Below are positions 6,780-13,054 of a DNA stretch of 13,054 nucleotides, piece after piece. The notes beneath the pieces were generated by a model that was given only the letters and a program-made list of their open reading frames with translations, was not told the origin of the DNA and ran no database searches. The position numbers and the translations under genes are program-made. Source of the DNA: Actinomycetota bacterium (GTDB lineage: Bacteria > Actinomycetota > Acidimicrobiia > Acidimicrobiales > Ilumatobacteraceae); NCBI GenBank assembly GCA_026393655.1, contig JAPKZT010000082.1, forward strand, positions 1 to 13,054, given 5' to 3'. Numbering within the stretch: position 1 is the first letter of the stretch; each line of letters begins with the position of its first letter.

Positions 6780-7565
6780 ATGTCGATGCCAATTTTCGAG
6801 GCGGGTTCAGACCCAGGCGCAAATTTTGGTGAACTTCTCAGGCGCGTTGGTTTATCGCCTTTTGGATCAGTTTCGGTGGATCACGAATTGGTTATTCCTC
6901 ATGCAACAACTTGCGTTGCGATGCGTTGCAAAGACGGTGTCGTTATGGCTGGCGACAGGCGAGCCACATCGGGCAATTTGATCAGTCATCGCAGTATGGA
7001 GAAGGTTGTTCAGGCCGATGAGTTCAGTGGTGTCGCGATTGCTGGTGCCGCTGGCCCAGCAATGGAGATGATCAAGTTGTTTCAACTTCAACTTGAACAT
7101 TACGAAAAAGTTGAAGGGCAAACTCTCTCGCTTGAAGGTAAAGCCAATCAGTTGTCGAGTTTTGTTCGGAGTAATTTGCCTGCTGCGATGCAGGGTTTAG
7201 TTGTCGTACCGATATTTGCCGGTTTCGATTTTCATACAAACTCTGGGCGTCTTTGGGATTACGACGTAACTGGTGGTCGGTACGAAGAGAAAGATTTCGT
7301 AGCAACGGGTTCAGGAATGTTGCATGCATCTACGGTGATGCGAATGTCGTGGCGTCGAGAATTGTCAACAGACGACGCAGTGAAACTCTGCGCACGAGCT
7401 TTATGGGAAGCCTCAGATGCCGATTCGGCAACTGGTGGACCGGATTCAATGCGTGGAATTTATCCGGTTATTGCCTCGATCACGAAACAAGGCTGGAGTT
7501 CGGTGACAGACGAAACATCGGCAAAAATTTATAGTGAGATAGCAACCGAAGTCGGCGCACGATGA
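6780..7565 (+). CDS. prcB: 20S proteasome beta subunit PrcB (N-terminal Thr hydrolase)
   Basis: This is the catalytic subunit of the 20S core particle. The 261-residue precursor has a 42-residue propeptide ending in VIPHA, after which autocatalytic cleavage would expose Thr43 as the active-site nucleophile (mature start TTCVAMRCKDG). In mature numbering the other catalytic residues are in place: Asp17 in AGDRR and Lys33 in HRSMEKVV. The SGS-type residues appear as ATGSGML. The mature start has Cys at positions 3 and 8, where mycobacterial PrcB has Ile and Tyr. Translation starts at ATG 6780; an ATG two codons on (6786) is equally possible because no Shine-Dalgarno discriminates. It follows pup by 16 bases and overlaps prcA by 4 bases, so pup-prcB-prcA should be one transcript and the two core subunits are translationally coupled. 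Confidence 0.97.
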   Translation: MSMPIFEAGSDPGANFGELLRRVGLSPFGSVSVDHELVIPHATTCVAMRCKDGVVMAGDRRATSGNLISHRSMEKVVQADEFSGVAIAGAAGPAMEMIKLFQLQLEHYEKVEGQTLSLEGKANQLSSFVRSNLPAAMQGLVVVPIFAGFDFHTNSGRLWDYDVTGGRYEEKDFVATGSGMLHASTVMRMSWRRELSTDDAVKLCARALWEASDADSATGGPDSMRGIYPVIASITKQGWSSVTDETSAKIYSEIATEVGAR

Positions 7566-8239
7566 ACACTCCGTATTACGTACCGCCAGAACAATTCATG
7601 AAGGATCGGGCAGACTTTGCCCGAAAAGGTATCGCACGCGGTCGAGCTTTAGTGGCCCTTCAGTATGACAACGGAATAGCGCTAGTTTCAGAGAATCCAT
7701 CGTCGACACTGCACAAGATAAGTGAGATCTACGACAGAATTGCTTTTGCTGGCGTCGGCAAATATAACGAGTTTGATCAACTTCGAGTTGCGGGTGTACG
7801 CGCAGCAGACATCAAGGGCTATCAGTTTTCGCGCCAAGATGTCGACGCACGGAGTTTGACGAATCAGTACGCGCAGATTCTCAGTCAAGTTTTTAGTGAA
7901 GCACCAAAACCAATGGAAGTTGAATTGCTCGTCGCAGAAATTGGTACTGAAAAAAATGCTGATCGCTTGTTTCATGTGATGTATGACGGCACTGTTCTAG
8001 ACGAACATAATTTCAGTGTGCTGGGTGGAGACTCACAGGCCGTTGCCGACCGCATCAAATCTGTTTATGTGGCTGATGCTTCGCTTAAGGTTGCTTTACA
8101 AAACGCAATTGCAGCACTTTCGGGTACTGAAACAAAACTTGAGTTTGCAGATTTAGAGATCGCCGTTCTAGAAAGAAATGGGCGTCGCCGATGCTTTAGA
8201 AGAATCGCTGACAGCGAAATCGAAGCCTTAATCGGCTGA
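7562..8239 (+). CDS. prcA: 20S proteasome alpha subunit PrcA
   Basis: The alpha subunit forms the outer heptameric rings of the 20S core, controls the entry gate and receives the ARC C-terminal tails in pockets between subunits. The 225-residue protein starts MNTPYYVPPEQFMKDRADFA and continues ARKGIARGRALVAL, matching the actinobacterial alpha N-terminus, where the first residues form the gate and the following helix H0 is alpha-specific. Further family segments are SENPSSTLHKISEIYDRI, GKYNEFDQLR and ELLVAEIG. There is no N-terminal catalytic Thr, as expected. The ATG lies in an ATGA overlap with the prcB stop, so expression is coupled one to one with the beta subunit. The C-terminus (EALIG) is short; no long acidic tail is present. 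pafA follows after 41 bases. Confidence 0.96.
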   Translation: MNTPYYVPPEQFMKDRADFARKGIARGRALVALQYDNGIALVSENPSSTLHKISEIYDRIAFAGVGKYNEFDQLRVAGVRAADIKGYQFSRQDVDARSLTNQYAQILSQVFSEAPKPMEVELLVAEIGTEKNADRLFHVMYDGTVLDEHNFSVLGGDSQAVADRIKSVYVADASLKVALQNAIAALSGTETKLEFADLEIAVLERNGRRRCFRRIADSEIEALIG

Positions 8240-8280
8240 ACCGCGTGACAGTATCATGCCTGATTGACTAGGTTTTCATT

Positions 8281-9639
8281 ATGGATCGCAGAATTTATGG
8301 CCTTGAAAACGAATACGGAGTCACCTGCACTTTGCGTGGTCAGCGTCGACTAAGCCCAGACGAAGTTGCGAGATATCTATTTCGAAAGGTTGTGAGTTGG
8401 GGTCGCAGTTCAAATGTTTTTTTAGAAAATGGTGCTCGGCTTTATTTGGATGTCGGATCACATCCTGAATATGCAACACCTGAATGTGACTCAATTTACG
8501 ATTGTGTCGTTCACGATAAAGCAGGCGAGAGAATTCTTGAGCAACTCCTTGAAGGAGCAGAGCAACGTCTACGCGAAGAGGGGATACGCGGAACGATCTA
8601 TCTTTTTAAAAACAACACAGACTCAGCAGGCAATAGCTACGGCTGTCATGAGAACTATTTAACGTCACGAGCTGACGATGTTGAGCGTTATCCCGAGGTG
8701 TTGATTCCGTTTTTGGTTACAAGGCAAATCTTTACCGGCGCAGGCAAAATTTTACAGACATCACGGGGCCCGATTTATACAATTGCTCAACGCGCTGAAC
8801 ATATTTGGGAAAGTCAAAGTTCGGCGACAACTAGAAGTCGACCGATTATCAATACTCGTGATGAGCCGCATGCTGATGCAGAAAAATATCGACGACTACA
8901 TGTAATTGTTGGTGACTCAAATATGAGTGAATATACGAATTTCTTGAAATTGGGTTCAACCGCATGCATATTACGAATGATGGAGGAGAGCCCGAATATC
9001 TTGCGCGATTACACCTTGGAGAATGCGACGAGGGCAATACGTGAGATCAGTCAAGACATAACCTGCAAACGCAAGATTCGACTTGCTTCTGGTCGAGAGC
9101 TATCGGCATTAGATATTCAACGAGAACTGCTCGATAAGGCTCTTAAATTCTCTGACACGAATGGATATGCGCCACTCGAGATGAAGGCCTTAGAAATGTG
9201 GGAGCACTGTGTTTCGACCATAGAGAATGATCCGCTAAAACTTAATCGCGAAGTTGATTGGGTAATCAAATATCACTTGATTGAGGCCTTCAGAAAAAAG
9301 CATGACTTGGCGCTCGATGATGCGCGAACCCAATTGGTTGATTTGCAGTATCACGATATTTGCCGCAACCGAGGACTTTTCTACAAACTAGAAAATCACA
9401 ACTTGGTTGACCGAATCTGTAACGATCAAGACATTGATAAAGCCAAAGACCAGCCGCCGGCAACCACTCGCGCGAAATTGCGAGGGGCTTTTATCAAGCG
9501 CGCTAAAGAACGCAAACGCGATTACACGGTCGATTGGGTTCATCTGAAACTTAACGATCAACAACAGCGCACGGTTTTATGTAAAGACCCTTTCAAACAT
9601 AAAGACGAAAGAGTCGATAAGTTAATCGCATCGCTATAA
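8281..9639 (+). CDS. pafA: Pup-protein ligase PafA
   Basis: PafA uses ATP to activate the C-terminal Glu of deamidated Pup and forms an isopeptide bond with a substrate lysine. The 452-residue protein is a paralogue of the Dop encoded upstream. Its ATP and magnesium motif GLENEYGV (Glu9, Glu11) is at the N-terminus; catalytic Asp57 lies in LYLDVGSHPEYATPECD, at the same number as in mycobacterial PafA. NNTDSAGNSYGCHENYL and INTRDEPHADAEKYRRLHVI follow, with the C-terminal domain (from about residue 380) that helps bind Pup. The Dop-type loop before the catalytic Asp is absent, which separates it from Dop. The ATG at 8281 has only a weak AGG eight bases upstream. It is 41 bases after prcA, so it may be co-transcribed. 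The pafB and pafC regulators that follow pafA in mycobacteria are not here. Confidence 0.96.
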   Translation: MDRRIYGLENEYGVTCTLRGQRRLSPDEVARYLFRKVVSWGRSSNVFLENGARLYLDVGSHPEYATPECDSIYDCVVHDKAGERILEQLLEGAEQRLREEGIRGTIYLFKNNTDSAGNSYGCHENYLTSRADDVERYPEVLIPFLVTRQIFTGAGKILQTSRGPIYTIAQRAEHIWESQSSATTRSRPIINTRDEPHADAEKYRRLHVIVGDSNMSEYTNFLKLGSTACILRMMEESPNILRDYTLENATRAIREISQDITCKRKIRLASGRELSALDIQRELLDKALKFSDTNGYAPLEMKALEMWEHCVSTIENDPLKLNREVDWVIKYHLIEAFRKKHDLALDDARTQLVDLQYHDICRNRGLFYKLENHNLVDRICNDQDIDKAKDQPPATTRAKLRGAFIKRAKERKRDYTVDWVHLKLNDQQQRTVLCKDPFKHKDERVDKLIASL

Positions 9640-9649
9640 CGTTTCACTT

Positions 9650-9659
9650 CGCTGCAGCG
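9650..9659. repeat. Short palindrome CGCTGCAGCG between pafA and lepB
   Basis: A perfect 10-base palindrome lies in the 33-base gap between pafA and the signal peptidase gene, and TAACG/CGTTA flank it as outer partial arms. It lacks a T-run, so it is not a recognisable terminator. It may be chance or a binding site. Confidence 0.3.
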
Positions 9660-9672
9660 TTACGATTAATGC

Positions 9673-10278
9673 GTGCAGTTGGACGATGAAGCAGTTGAAT
9701 CTTTCGCAAATCAAACAGATATAAGTATTCAACGCCGAATCTTTACAAAACTCAGAGAGTTTCTCGAGTGGTTCAGTGTGATCGGTGTTGCCCTCACAGT
9801 TGCAATTGTGATCCGCGTATTTCTACTTCAACAGTTTTACATCTCTGGGCCGAGCATGGAAACAACCATGTTTTCTGATAATCGAGTGCTCGTAAATAAA
9901 TTGGCTTATCGAATCGGTGAAATCGATCGTGGTGATGTCATTGTGTTTGATCGTGCGATACCAAACGGCAACGAAATTCAACATGACGATCTGATCAAAC
10001 GCGTAATCGCACTTGGCGGTGAAACAATCTCGATTTCTAAATGTGTCGTGTTCATTGACGGGGTTGAACTTGCAGAGCCTTATTTGCCGAAAAGAGATAC
10101 TGAACTGACTGTTCCAGCTGATCGTTGCAGCACAGTAGACATGGAACCGATAAAGATCGAGCCCGATGAAATATTTCTTATGGGTGACAATCGCCCCCAA
10201 TCATTTGATAGTCGAATGTTTGGGCCAATCAAGAATCTGTGCGGTATGCATCCACCATACGATCGGTCCAGTCACTAA
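9673..10278 (+). CDS. lepB: Signal peptidase I (LepB), C-terminus atypically short
   Basis: This membrane-bound Ser/Lys protease removes signal peptides from Sec and Tat exported proteins. The 201-residue frame starts with GTG; one membrane anchor lies at about 36-56, followed by the periplasmic catalytic domain. The dyad is visible as Ser61 in ISGPSMETTM and Lys109 in DDLIKRVIALGGE; box E is MGDNRPQSFDSRMFGPI at 170-186. After Ile186 family members normally continue for some 25-30 residues, including a VGR-like strand and a final hydrophobic strand, but here only 15 unrelated residues follow (KNLCGMHPPYDRSSH). This change coincides with the end of the convergent phosphodiesterase gene, whose stop codon begins at 10229, so the two genes overlap by 50 bases. 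The other two forward frames do not restore the missing part. It may be functional, or a C-terminally damaged copy. Confidence 0.85.
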   Translation: MQLDDEAVESFANQTDISIQRRIFTKLREFLEWFSVIGVALTVAIVIRVFLLQQFYISGPSMETTMFSDNRVLVNKLAYRIGEIDRGDVIVFDRAIPNGNEIQHDDLIKRVIALGGETISISKCVVFIDGVELAEPYLPKRDTELTVPADRCSTVDMEPIKIEPDEIFLMGDNRPQSFDSRMFGPIKNLCGMHPPYDRSSH

Positions 10279-10963
10279 ATATTGCGTCAACTCCCATGCG
10301 AAACGCATCACTCATCAACTCGATGTGCTGAATATCCCAACTGAAAGCCGCTAGTCCGAAACGATGCGTTAGAGCAACTAAACCGCCATTCCAATCGGTG
10401 TGGTGCATGTTCAGCGCGACAATACCGTGCGACGCAAGATTTGCACACCGACGTTCAGGCCCTTCTGCGATCTTTGATAAACGAATTGAATTGACTAGTT
10501 GCAGATTCGGGTATTTATCGTGCCATAGACAAAGTGACGAAAAATTCGGACTACATAACCAAACCTTTTTATAGAAATCATCGCCGCCTCGAGAAACCAA
10601 TTCATGAATTTTGTCTATTGACGACTCATCGCAAACATCAATTGAATAGTTCATATCTCTTCCACATCGATCAAATAATTCTTCTAGACTCGGTATCGAA
10701 CTTGCTAAATCAACGCGATTAAAATTATTAATTGGTATTCGCCTCAACCGCTTGTTCACGACTCCGTCATGATCGCAGACAATCTGACCATCCTTTGATA
10801 GCCAAACATCGGTTTCTAATCCTGTTGCACCGAGCCGCACAGCCAGTTCAAACGATTCAAGAGTGTTCTCGGCACTGTGGGCTTTTGCACCACGATGAGC
10901 AAATAAAATCGGTCGCTCAAACTTAGAGGGGAGTCGCTGTTGCACACTCAAATGATAAGCCAA
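10229..10963 (-). CDS. Glycerophosphodiester phosphodiesterase (GDPD family)
   Basis: This enzyme hydrolyses glycerophosphodiesters, released from phospholipid breakdown, to glycerol-3-phosphate and an alcohol. The 244-residue TIM-barrel protein shows the family signature early: FAHRGAKAHSAENTLESF with catalytic His23 and Arg24, then LETDVWLSKDG with metal ligands Glu50 and Asp52, and CDHDG with the second catalytic His65. The C-terminus has the usual GVDAIFSDWTDRMVDAY. No signal peptide is present, so it should be cytoplasmic. The start is TTG, supported by an AGGAGA Shine-Dalgarno (complement of 10968-10973) four bases before it; no in-frame ATG lies ahead of the HRG motif. It is the only minus-strand gene in the downstream half, overlaps lepB at its 3' end by 50 bases, and starts 21 bases from the divergent tatB ATG. 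This suggests it was inserted into a lepB-tat arrangement. Confidence 0.9.
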   Translation of the reverse strand: MAYHLSVQQRLPSKFERPILFAHRGAKAHSAENTLESFELAVRLGATGLETDVWLSKDGQIVCDHDGVVNKRLRRIPINNFNRVDLASSIPSLEELFDRCGRDMNYSIDVCDESSIDKIHELVSRGGDDFYKKVWLCSPNFSSLCLWHDKYPNLQLVNSIRLSKIAEGPERRCANLASHGIVALNMHHTDWNGGLVALTHRFGLAAFSWDIQHIELMSDAFRMGVDAIFSDWTDRMVDAYRTDS

Positions 10964-10984
10964 GGTATCTCCTAGACTTTGAGC

Positions 10985-11614
10985 ATGTTTAATATGACCG
11001 GCAGCGAAGTAATGTTCCTGCTGATAATTGGTCTGGTTGTGCTCGGTCCAGAAAAGTTGCCTGATGCAATTCGACGGATGGGCAAACTTTATGCCGAATT
11101 AAAGCGGATGTCATCTGGTGTTCAAACTGACTTTCGTAAAGTGATGGATGAACCGCTTAAAGAGATGATGAGTACAACCAATTCAATGAAGGCTTTATTC
11201 ACCGATACTGCAAGCGAATTTCAATCTGCTGCTAAAGAGATTATTGAACCTACTTTTATACCTTATGACGACGGAAGTAACAGTGCCCAGTCTCAAGACT
11301 CAGAGCAAGCTGATCAAGATGAGCAAGACGACACAGATATTGCCGAAGGTATCGCCAATGCAGCGAGAATCGCGAAACAACGCCAAGAAGACACGAGCAA
11401 ACATAGCGAAGTGAATCGTTTAGAGTACAACGCCGATGACCAAGACGTGATCGATGACCCGCAACAAGCACAAACGCCGACGACAAAGAAACTGCCAGCC
11501 AAAAAAGCAGCCCAGAAAGCAGTTACAAAAAAGACGGTTAAGAAAAAGGCAGTTAAGAAAAAGTCAGTTGCAAAAAAACCAGTGACGAAAAAGAAACCGG
11601 CCAATGGCATTTAG
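10985..11614 (+). CDS. tatB: Sec-independent protein translocase TatB-like subunit with lysine-rich tail
   Basis: This is the TatB component of the twin-arginine translocase, which binds folded, signal-bearing substrates with TatC. I choose ATG 10985, giving the classic TatB start MFNMTGSEVMFLL with Glu8, over a TTG two codons upstream. A short membrane helix is followed by the hinge LGPEKLPDAIRRMGK and an amphipathic helix to about residue 60. The FG pair typical of TatA is absent. The 209-residue protein continues with an acidic Gln/Asp/Glu-rich region (about 95-165) and ends in a highly basic tail (about 167-206) built of repeated V-x-K-K-x units. It overlaps tatC by 11 bases, so the two are coupled. 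No strong Shine-Dalgarno is seen, and its promoter must lie in or beyond the start of the divergent phosphodiesterase gene. TatA is not in the window. Confidence 0.9.
   Translation: MFNMTGSEVMFLLIIGLVVLGPEKLPDAIRRMGKLYAELKRMSSGVQTDFRKVMDEPLKEMMSTTNSMKALFTDTASEFQSAAKEIIEPTFIPYDDGSNSAQSQDSEQADQDEQDDTDIAEGIANAARIAKQRQEDTSKHSEVNRLEYNADDQDVIDDPQQAQTPTTKKLPAKKAAQKAVTKKTVKKKAVKKKSVAKKPVTKKKPANGI
11522..11596 (+). repeat. Five tandem 15-base units coding V-x-K-K-x pentapeptides in tatB
   Basis: Five consecutive 15-base units begin at 11522, 11537, 11552, 11567 and 11582. They encode VTKKT, VKKKA, VKKKS, VAKKP and VTKKK. Units two and three are nearly identical (gttaagaaaaa plus ggca or gtca), indicating recent duplication. 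The resulting chain resembles the basic tails of histone H1-like and HupB-type proteins. Confidence 0.85.
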
Positions 11615-12386
11615 ATCTGAAGCCAAGAGTGCCGCCGGGCAGAATTCAATGTCGCTCATCGAGCACCTTGCCGAATTGCGAATGCGCCTAATCCGCTCAA
11701 TTTTGGCAGTCGCACTTGGCGCCGCTGGAGTGCTTGCGTTTTATGATCCTGTTTTAAAGTTCTTGACAAAACCGTACCGCGACCTTTGCGCCAGTCGTCC
11801 CGATTTTAAGTGTGACGGTTCATTGTTTGCGCTTGGACCTCTAGACGGCTTGTCGGCGCGAATGAAAATCGCGGGTTACGGCGGCTTGATTTTGGCGCTG
11901 CCTGTATTGCTTTGGCAACTGTGGAGATTCATCGTGCCTGCATTGAACAAGAAGGAAAAGCAGTACACAATACCTTTCATCGCTTCTGCTCTTCTTTTGT
12001 TTAGTCTTGGATGTTCGATCGCGTATTGGACACTTTCGAAAGCATTGCAATTTTTGATTTCATGGTCCGGCACAGAAGTCAACCAAGCATTTCAAATAAC
12101 CAAGTACGTCAGTTTGGTTGCTTTAATGGTTTTGGCGTTCGGGGTGGGTTTCCTCTCTCCGCTACTCATTGTCTTTTTGCAACTAGTCGGTGTCTTAACT
12201 CCGCGCACCCTGATCAAACAATGGCGGTATGCGATCGTAATTATTTTCTTTATTGCCGCTGTAATCACACCAAGTGGTGACCCAATAACTCTGATGGCCC
12301 TTGGTATACCGCTTACCGTTTTATACTTTGTCGCAATTCTTGTTGGCTTCATCGTGATTCGCCGACGAGGAGTGACCTCAAATTAA
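11604..12386 (+). CDS. tatC: Sec-independent protein translocase subunit TatC
   Basis: TatC is the polytopic core of the twin-arginine translocase that recognises the RR signal peptide. The 260-residue protein has six hydrophobic segments in the usual pattern. The family N-terminus is visible as MSLIEHLAELRMRLIRSI, with the conserved Glu of HLAELR. ALGPLDGLSARMKIAGYGG and LPVLLWQLWRFIVPALNKKE match the first periplasmic loop and second cytoplasmic region. FGVGFLSPLLIVFL and AVITPSGDPITLMALGIP match the last helices. The first possible ATG is 11604, overlapping tatB by 11 bases; a second in-frame ATG at 11649 gives exactly the common MSLIEHL start, so the extra 15 residues are uncertain. tatC is followed after 12 bases by the helicase gene, the same neighbour order as tatC-helY in M. 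tuberculosis. Confidence 0.96.
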   Translation: MAFRSEAKSAAGQNSMSLIEHLAELRMRLIRSILAVALGAAGVLAFYDPVLKFLTKPYRDLCASRPDFKCDGSLFALGPLDGLSARMKIAGYGGLILALPVLLWQLWRFIVPALNKKEKQYTIPFIASALLLFSLGCSIAYWTLSKALQFLISWSGTEVNQAFQITKYVSLVALMVLAFGVGFLSPLLIVFLQLVGVLTPRTLIKQWRYAIVIIFFIAAVITPSGDPITLMALGIPLTVLYFVAILVGFIVIRRRGVTSN

Positions 12387-12398
12387 TAAAAGAATCTA

Positions 12399-13054
12399 AT
12401 GTCGCGTCCGAGTCGAGAGTCAATAATCGCGAGATACGACTTTGCTTTAGACAAATTTCAGCTAGATGCAATTGATGCGTTAGACGCTGGCAGTTCGGTA
12501 TTAGTAGCAGCCCCAACTGGGTCGGGCAAAACCCTAATTGCAGAATATGCCATAGACGCCGCTATTCAGCAAAGGCAGCGCGCGTTTTACACGGCACCAA
12601 TCAAGGCGTTGTCGAATCAGAAATTCAATGATTTAGTTGCGCACTATGGCAAATCAGAAGTCGGATTGTTGACGGGCGACAACAGCATCAACACATCTGC
12701 ACCGATTTTGGTGATGACTACCGAAGTGTTGCGCAACATGATTTACGCTCGGTCTGAGGCGCTGAATCGTCTTGCCGTGGTTGTGCTCGACGAGGTTCAC
12801 TTTTTGCAAGATGCCTATCGAGGGCCCGTATGGGAAGAAGTAATTATTCATCTTGACCCAACTGTGCAACTGGTTTGCTTATCAGCCACCGTATCCAACG
12901 CCACAGAAGTTACAGAATGGTTGAGCACTGTCCGCGGCCGCACCGTAGCGATAGTTGAAGAAAAGCGACCTGTTGATTTGATCAATCATTTCGTCGTTGG
13001 GGACGCCTCGACACATCAAGTTTCGATGTTTGAGACGATCGTCAACGGACAAGC
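12399..13054 (+). CDS. helY: Ski2-like DEAD/DEAH-box helicase, HelY type, 3'-truncated by window end
   Basis: The ATG at 12399 opens a frame that stays open to the window end (218 codons), encoding the first RecA-like domain of a superfamily 2 helicase. Motifs in order are a Q-like FQLDAIDAL, motif I APTGSGKT at 38-45, motif Ia TAPIKALSNQKF, TTEVLRNM, motif II DEVH at 131-134 (VVLDEVHFLQD), and motif III SATVSN starting at 162. The DEVH box together with TAPIKALSNQK and RGPVWEEVI is typical of the Ski2/Mtr4-like HelY group, thought to remodel RNA. Position supports the assignment: helY lies directly downstream of tatC in M. tuberculosis (Rv2092c). It begins 12 bases after tatC; the AT-rich upstream has no good Shine-Dalgarno. 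The second RecA domain and the C-terminus are outside the window. Confidence 0.93.
   Translation, partial: MSRPSRESIIARYDFALDKFQLDAIDALDAGSSVLVAAPTGSGKTLIAEYAIDAAIQQRQRAFYTAPIKALSNQKFNDLVAHYGKSEVGLLTGDNSINTSAPILVMTTEVLRNMIYARSEALNRLAVVVLDEVHFLQDAYRGPVWEEVIIHLDPTVQLVCLSATVSNATEVTEWLSTVRGRTVAIVEEKRPVDLINHFVVGDASTHQVSMFETIVNGQ

Noticed and set aside
7253..7534. Alternative plus-strand frame inside prcB
   Set aside because: It is contained in the proteasome beta coding sequence, is Arg/Trp-rich and has no family resemblance.
10979..10984. TTG start two codons before the tatB ATG
   Set aside because: ATG 10985 gives the conserved MFN start with Glu8 at the standard position.
11314..11610. Minus-strand frame opposite the TatB tail, with a hydrophobic Phe/Thr-rich product
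   Set aside because: The apparent membrane-like sequence is the complement of the lysine codon repeats (AAA/AAG read as TTT/CTT); no independent start signal.
1..13054. CRISPR array, tRNA or rRNA genes, insertion sequences
   Set aside because: No regularly spaced repeats, transposase-like frames with terminal repeats, or tRNA-like cloverleaf segments were recognised on reading; only short palindromes and the tatB coding repeat are present.

Overview
The window is a chromosomal segment of a bacterium that uses the Pup-proteasome system. It carries a complete set of pupylation and proteasome genes: the ATPase ARC/Mpa, depupylase Dop, the modifier Pup, both 20S core subunits and the ligase PafA. 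Together with trmI upstream and tatB/tatC/helY downstream, this matches the actinobacterial proteasome neighbourhood. Base composition looks much less GC-rich than in mycobacteria or streptomycetes (mid-40s percent by eye, not computed). A low-GC aquatic actinobacterium, possibly of Acidimicrobiia type, is my inference; nothing in the window proves the lineage.

Layout. (1) 1-1333: a PBP4-type D-Ala-D-Ala carboxypeptidase whose true N-terminus probably lies before the window. (2) 1369-2081: three small genes in a row, namely a two-helix membrane protein, a one-helix membrane protein and a 52-residue basic protein. (3) 2121-2882: trmI, tRNA m1A methyltransferase. (4) 2900-3145, minus strand: a small ferredoxin between trmI and arc, diverging from arc. 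(5) 3298-8239: arc-dop-pup-prcB-prcA, all plus strand and tightly packed, with a likely internal promoter before pup; pafA follows at 8281-9639. (6) 9673-12386: a secretion block, with signal peptidase I, a minus-strand glycerophosphodiester phosphodiesterase, then tatB-tatC. (7) 12399 to the end: the first 218 codons of a HelY-type Ski2-like helicase.

How it works together. Pup ends in Gly-Gly-Gln, so Dop must first deamidate it to Gly-Gly-Glu. PafA then ligates it to substrate lysines. ARC, whose C-terminus carries the Gln-Tyr-Leu proteasome-docking end, recruits Pup through its coiled coil and unfolds substrates into the PrcA/PrcB core. Dop also removes Pup from substrates.

No wholly new system is evident. 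The points most worth a second look are: a possible leaderless pup promoter with a perfect palindrome over its -35 box; a signal peptidase gene that loses family resemblance at the point where the convergent phosphodiesterase gene begins to overlap it; a TatB with a tandem-repeat lysine-rich tail; a ferredoxin with Asp in place of the middle cluster cysteine; absence of pafBC from its usual place after pafA; and an unannotated small gene upstream of trmI. No RNA genes, CRISPR arrays, insertion sequences or convincing rho-independent terminators were seen.
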